Source: Desulfobulbaceae bacterium UBA2262 (lineage in GTDB: Bacteria > Desulfobacterota > Desulfobulbia > Desulfobulbales > Desulfurivibrionaceae). Taken from it: 16,653 bases of DNA. The translations under genes were made by a program, and so were the position numbers. Every line of letters begins with the position of its first letter. The first letter of the stretch is position 1. The stretch covers positions 1 through 16,653 of the forward strand of contig DDXK01000026.1 of NCBI GenBank assembly GCA_002347185.1, read 5' to 3'. The notes beneath the pieces are model-generated. The model saw only the letters and a program-made list of their open reading frames with translations, ran no database searches and had not been told where the DNA came from. Shown in pieces: positions 14,674 to 16,653 of the stretch.

Positions 14674-15357
14674 TTACAGCCAGACCTGGCCTCTCCTTCC
14701 CCCTTCCCTGCGCCGCTTGAAGAACTGCACCAGGAAAACGCCGCCGAGAAAGCCGCCGATGTGCGCCCAGAAGGCGATGCCGCCCTCGGCGAGGCGGCCG
14801 ACGGCAAACTGGGCCGTGCCCTGGAGAAACTGCAGAAAAAACCAGAAACCTATGAAGAAATAGGCAGGGATCTCCACCAGATAGAAGAGGATGAAGATCG
14901 GCACGAAGGTAAGAATTCTGGCCTGCGGGTAGAGAAGGAGATAGGCGCCGATCACCCCGGAGATCGCCCCGCTCGCCCCGATCATCGGCACCCTGGCCCC
15001 GGGCCCCACCACGAACTGGCTCAGGGCGGCGGCAATCCCGCAGAGCAGGTAGAAGAAGAGATAGCGGCCGTGGCCCATCCGGTCTTCCACATTGTCGCCG
15101 AAGATCCATAGATAGAGGAGGTTGCCCGCGATGTGCAACCATCCAGCGTGCATGAACATAGAAGTGAACAGCGTCGCAAGGTCGCCTGTCGGATCGGCCA
15201 GAAACCGCCGGGGGACAAATGACCACTGGACTATGAATGCCTCGCCCAGGCCTAGTTCGGCAACAAAGAAGACGACGTTTGCCAGGATCAGGAGTAAGGT
15301 GACAAGGGGAAAACTCCTGCGGGTACTGTTGTCGTCACCAATGGGGAATAGCGCCAT
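14674..15357 (-). CDS. Rhomboid-family intramembrane serine protease
   Basis: A membrane protease that cuts other membrane proteins within the bilayer. All key parts are visible: HAGWLHIAGNLLYLW (residues 70-84) with the H and N that support the oxyanion hole, the nucleophile Ser129 in GASGAISG (127-134), and the catalytic His199 in AHIGGFLGG (198-206). About six membrane segments are expected within residues 17-213, and the tail is strongly basic (KRRREGGRRG). At 227 residues it is the common short bacterial form. The ATG at 15357 has no clear Shine-Dalgarno sequence. It leads the operon rhomboid > DsrE-like > chrA, with a 63-nt gap before the DsrE-like gene. Its substrate is unknown. Confidence 0.93.
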   Translation of the reverse strand: MALFPIGDDNSTRRSFPLVTLLLILANVVFFVAELGLGEAFIVQWSFVPRRFLADPTGDLATLFTSMFMHAGWLHIAGNLLYLWIFGDNVEDRMGHGRYLFFYLLCGIAAALSQFVVGPGARVPMIGASGAISGVIGAYLLLYPQARILTFVPIFILFYLVEIPAYFFIGFWFFLQFLQGTAQFAVGRLAEGGIAFWAHIGGFLGGVFLVQFFKRRREGGRRGQVWL

Positions 15358-15423
15358 CTAATACACAGAACTAAAGCGGTTGAGATTCTCTGTGGAGCGG
15401 CTCTGTGAAGCTACGCTGAGTTG

Positions 15424-15452
15424 ACCGTACTATTCGCACATCACATTGTCAA
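15424..15452 (-). promoter_or_regulatory. Possible sigma-70 promoter for the rhomboid operon
   Basis: On the minus strand a perfect TTGACA (15452-15447) is followed after 17 nt by TACGGT (15429-15424). The -35 box and spacing are ideal but the -10 box matches at only three positions. The start would lie about 60 nt before the rhomboid ATG. The -10 box overlaps the TGACCGTA repeat. Confidence 0.35.
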
Positions 15453-15464
15453 TGTGGCCTTCTC

Positions 15465-15503
15465 CGCGTGTGGAAGGCGTACGAATCAGCCCTTCCACAC
15501 GCG
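15465..15503. repeat. 13-bp perfect inverted repeat
   Basis: CGCGTGTGGAAGG (15465-15477) and its exact complement (15491-15503) are separated by 13 nt. It lies about 110 nt before the rhomboid start and 220 nt before the VOC start. There is no U-tract on either side, so it is more likely an operator, a mobile-element or recombination remnant, or an RNA structure than a terminator. Confidence 0.6.
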
Positions 15504-15721
15504 TACTGCAAGGATGTCCGACTTGGGGAGATGCCGGTATTGAGCGCACGGGGTGGATATGTGAGGCCATTCGCTGTCATGCATCCTGTGGAGCGAATCC
15601 GGTCGTCTGTTCCACCCGGCAGGAGGTGGCAGGCGGGTTGGAAAGGACGAGCCGCCAGTCACCCGGGCAATTGACATCCGGCTGACCGTAGTACGAAACT
15701 GGAAGCGAAGGAGGCGCGCTA

Positions 15722-16093
15722 ATGCCGACCATAGTTCATTTCGACATCGCGGCAGACAACCCTCAGAGAGCAAAGAACTTCTATGAATCGCTATTCGGCT
15801 GGAAGATGGAAGGCCCTCCGGGAATGACGGACTACTACCTGATCGAGACGGAAGACCTGGTGGGCAATAGGGGCGTTGGAGGTGGTCTGGGAAAGAGAGG
15901 AGAACCTTCCCAGCGAATCACCGCCTATATCGGGGTTGACAGGATTGATGTATATGGCGTGAGGGTGGCTGAGTTGGGCGGAAGAGTAGTACACGCAAAG
16001 ATGCCCGTGCCCGGGTGGGGATACCTTTCGGTATGTGTGGATTCCGAGGGAAACACATTCGGCCTGTGGCAAGAAGACAAGAATTCATTGTAG
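15722..16093 (+). CDS. VOC superfamily (glyoxalase/bleomycin-resistance fold) protein
   Basis: A small cytoplasmic protein of the vicinal-oxygen-chelate fold, of 123 residues, as usual for one-domain members. It starts PTIVHFDIAADNPQRAKNFY with the typical early histidine (H6) and the 'FY..LFGW' helix (20-27), has YIGVDRIDVYGVRVAELGG (69-87) as the second repeat and ends SVCVDSEGNTFGLWQED (103-119), where the metal-ligand glutamate of many relatives is glutamine (Q117). Loss of that ligand suggests binding or a changed activity. AAGGAGG lies 8 nt before the ATG. The gene has lower GC than the rest of the window (I counted 62 of 120 bases in two lines) and different codon choice, which fits recent transfer. 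Specific substrate unknown. Confidence 0.88.
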   Translation: MPTIVHFDIAADNPQRAKNFYESLFGWKMEGPPGMTDYYLIETEDLVGNRGVGGGLGKRGEPSQRITAYIGVDRIDVYGVRVAELGGRVVHAKMPVPGWGYLSVCVDSEGNTFGLWQEDKNSL

Positions 16094-16496
16094 CGGCCCC
16101 CCGGATTCGGAAGAAGACGACTGGTAGCGACTGAGGCATTCCCCCCTGAATGGGTACGAGTCAAGAGTGAAGCCCTCTGATGGCTCGTCTCTTGAATAGC
16201 CGGCTACCGATTGTGAATGCATCTCTTTGCCTCCCTTCTACGGAAGCAGGTGTACTGCTGTGTATCTCATGGCGCCTTCCCCAGCGTCGTGCAATCTGAC
16301 CCGTCACTTGCCGAAGCGGTTGTGCTGCGGGCGTCGCTCTCCCTTCGGGTGCACGTTCGTCGTTGGCGCCCGCCGCATGAGCTCAGGTCGGGTCGTGACA
16401 TGATTAGTGTGCCCACACGCCGTCTCTCATGAACGATTATTCCGCGTGCTCTGCCATCCCGCTCGGCCGTCGCGCAGGCGTGCGGTTGCCGTCGAT

Positions 16497-16525
16497 TTGC
16501 GCGATACGTTGCCACGCGCTATACT
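16497..16525 (+). promoter_or_regulatory. Sigma-70-type promoter for the gene starting at 16643
   Basis: TTGCGC and TATACT are separated by exactly 17 nt; the -10 box matches the consensus at five of six positions, the -35 box at three. A start near 16532 would give a leader of about 110 nt containing the inverted repeat described separately. Confidence 0.5.
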
Positions 16526-16589
16526 CATCTTGGTAGTTGAAGTACTGTTCTTTTCAGTCCTCGTTCTCGCCTTCTTTGCCTTCGAGCCC

Positions 16590-16642
16590 TGAATGACCGT
16601 AACTCCATCGAACCAAGTTTCACGTATGAAGGAGGTCATTCA
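16590..16642 (+). promoter_or_regulatory. Inverted repeat overlapping the ribosome-binding site of the last gene
   Basis: TGAATGACC (16590-16598) is exactly complementary to GGTCATTCA (16634-16642), the bases just before the ATG. Pairing would trap the last two G of the AAGGAGG ribosome site (16629-16635) and the bases next to the start codon. This could control translation; the 35-nt loop makes the structure modest in stability. Confidence 0.35.
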
Positions 16643-16653
16643 ATGAGCTATCA
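16643..16653 (+). CDS. Start of an unidentified gene, cut by the window end
   Basis: Only three codons and two further bases (Met-Ser-Tyr and CA) are inside the window. The call rests on AAGGAGG 7 nt before the ATG and on a promoter match about 120 nt upstream. Nothing can be said about the product. Confidence 0.6.

Larger units (their letters stand above)
15358..15721. other. 364-nt non-coding stretch between rhomboid and VOC genes
   Basis: A divergent intergenic stretch. It holds a possible minus-strand promoter for rhomboid (15424-15452), a 13-bp inverted repeat (15465-15503), two TGACCGTA copies (15422-15429 and 15683-15690) and a TTGACA hexamer on the plus strand (15671-15676) without a convincing -10 partner. 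Short open frames across it show no family features. Base composition drops from here rightwards. Confidence 0.5.
15422..16601. repeat. Three dispersed TGACCGTA copies, each near a gene start
   Basis: The 8-mer occurs on the plus strand at 15422-15429 (65 nt before the rhomboid start), 15683-15690 (31 nt before the VOC start) and 16594-16601 (41 nt before the last start codon). All three are in non-coding sequence. Three copies in 1.2 kb are unlikely by chance, but no longer shared core surrounds them. Confidence 0.4.
16094..16642. other. 549-nt non-coding stretch before the last gene start
   Basis: I see no supported gene. A plus-strand frame at 16407-16592 ends in a hydrophobic stretch but overlaps the promoter candidate and lacks a ribosome site. 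Visible elements are a small CATTC/GAATG hairpin (16137-16152), a good -35/-10 pair (16497-16525) and an inverted repeat over the ribosome site (16590-16642). No attC-like integron site was found. Confidence 0.5.

Noticed and set aside
16407..16592. Small plus-strand frame with a hydrophobic end, resembling a one-helix membrane peptide
   Set aside because: No ribosome site, an arginine-rich random-looking N-terminus and overlap with the -35/-10 pair of the next gene; kept out without transcript or conservation data.
15358..16642. Integron cassette array around the VOC gene
   Set aside because: VOC genes are common in cassettes, but I found no paired RYYYAAC/GTTRRRY boxes; the only GTTGGGC lies inside the VOC gene.

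Overview
The window reads as a GC-rich chromosomal segment of a sulfate- or sulfur-metabolising deltaproteobacterium (Desulfobacterota; a Desulfobulbales-like host is my inference). The grounds are a periplasmic octaheme cytochrome c, a receiver-like protein with a DUF4388 domain, a DsrE-family protein, a class II nucleotidyltransferase with an HD domain, and good -24/-12 (sigma-54) promoter matches. No rRNA, tRNA, insertion sequence or CRISPR array is visible.

Layout. (1) 1-4991, minus strand: a tightly packed run GT2 glycosyltransferase > folE2 > CCA-adding/poly(A) polymerase-type nucleotidyltransferase, with two successive 4-nt GTGA stop/start overlaps, followed after 106 nt by glycogen phosphorylase (3' end beyond the window edge). 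(2) 5091-7032: a single octaheme cytochrome c gene (minus) with a strong intrinsic terminator, a sigma-54-type promoter and phased upstream repeats. (3) 7033-8426, minus: a RibD C-terminal-like reductase coupled to a PP-loop ATPase with two CxxC pairs; no function is known to me for this pair. (4) 8427-13028, plus: a second sigma-54-type promoter, a pseudo-receiver/DUF4388 protein, a secreted DUF3300 protein with a long charged tail, and a long Ala/Pro-rich protein with a FlaG-like C-terminus. (5) 13086-15357, minus: rhomboid protease > DsrE-family protein > chromate transporter ChrA. (6) About 15360-16653: a lower-GC, gene-poor stretch with a small VOC-fold protein, several inverted repeats, three copies of TGACCGTA next to gene starts, and the first codons of another gene.

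How the parts fit. FolE2 makes the first pterin/7-deazaguanine precursor from GTP without needing zinc, while the nucleotidyltransferase matures tRNA 3' ends or adds poly(A); their tight coupling with a glycosyltransferase suggests co-expression rather than an obvious pathway. The octaheme cytochrome and the pseudo-receiver protein both lie behind -24/-12 promoters, so both may depend on enhancer-binding activators. The least explained and most interesting items are the RibD-like/PP-loop pair, the receiver domain lacking its phosphoacceptor aspartate, and the foreign-looking right end. All family assignments were made by eye from conserved motifs; no database search was possible.
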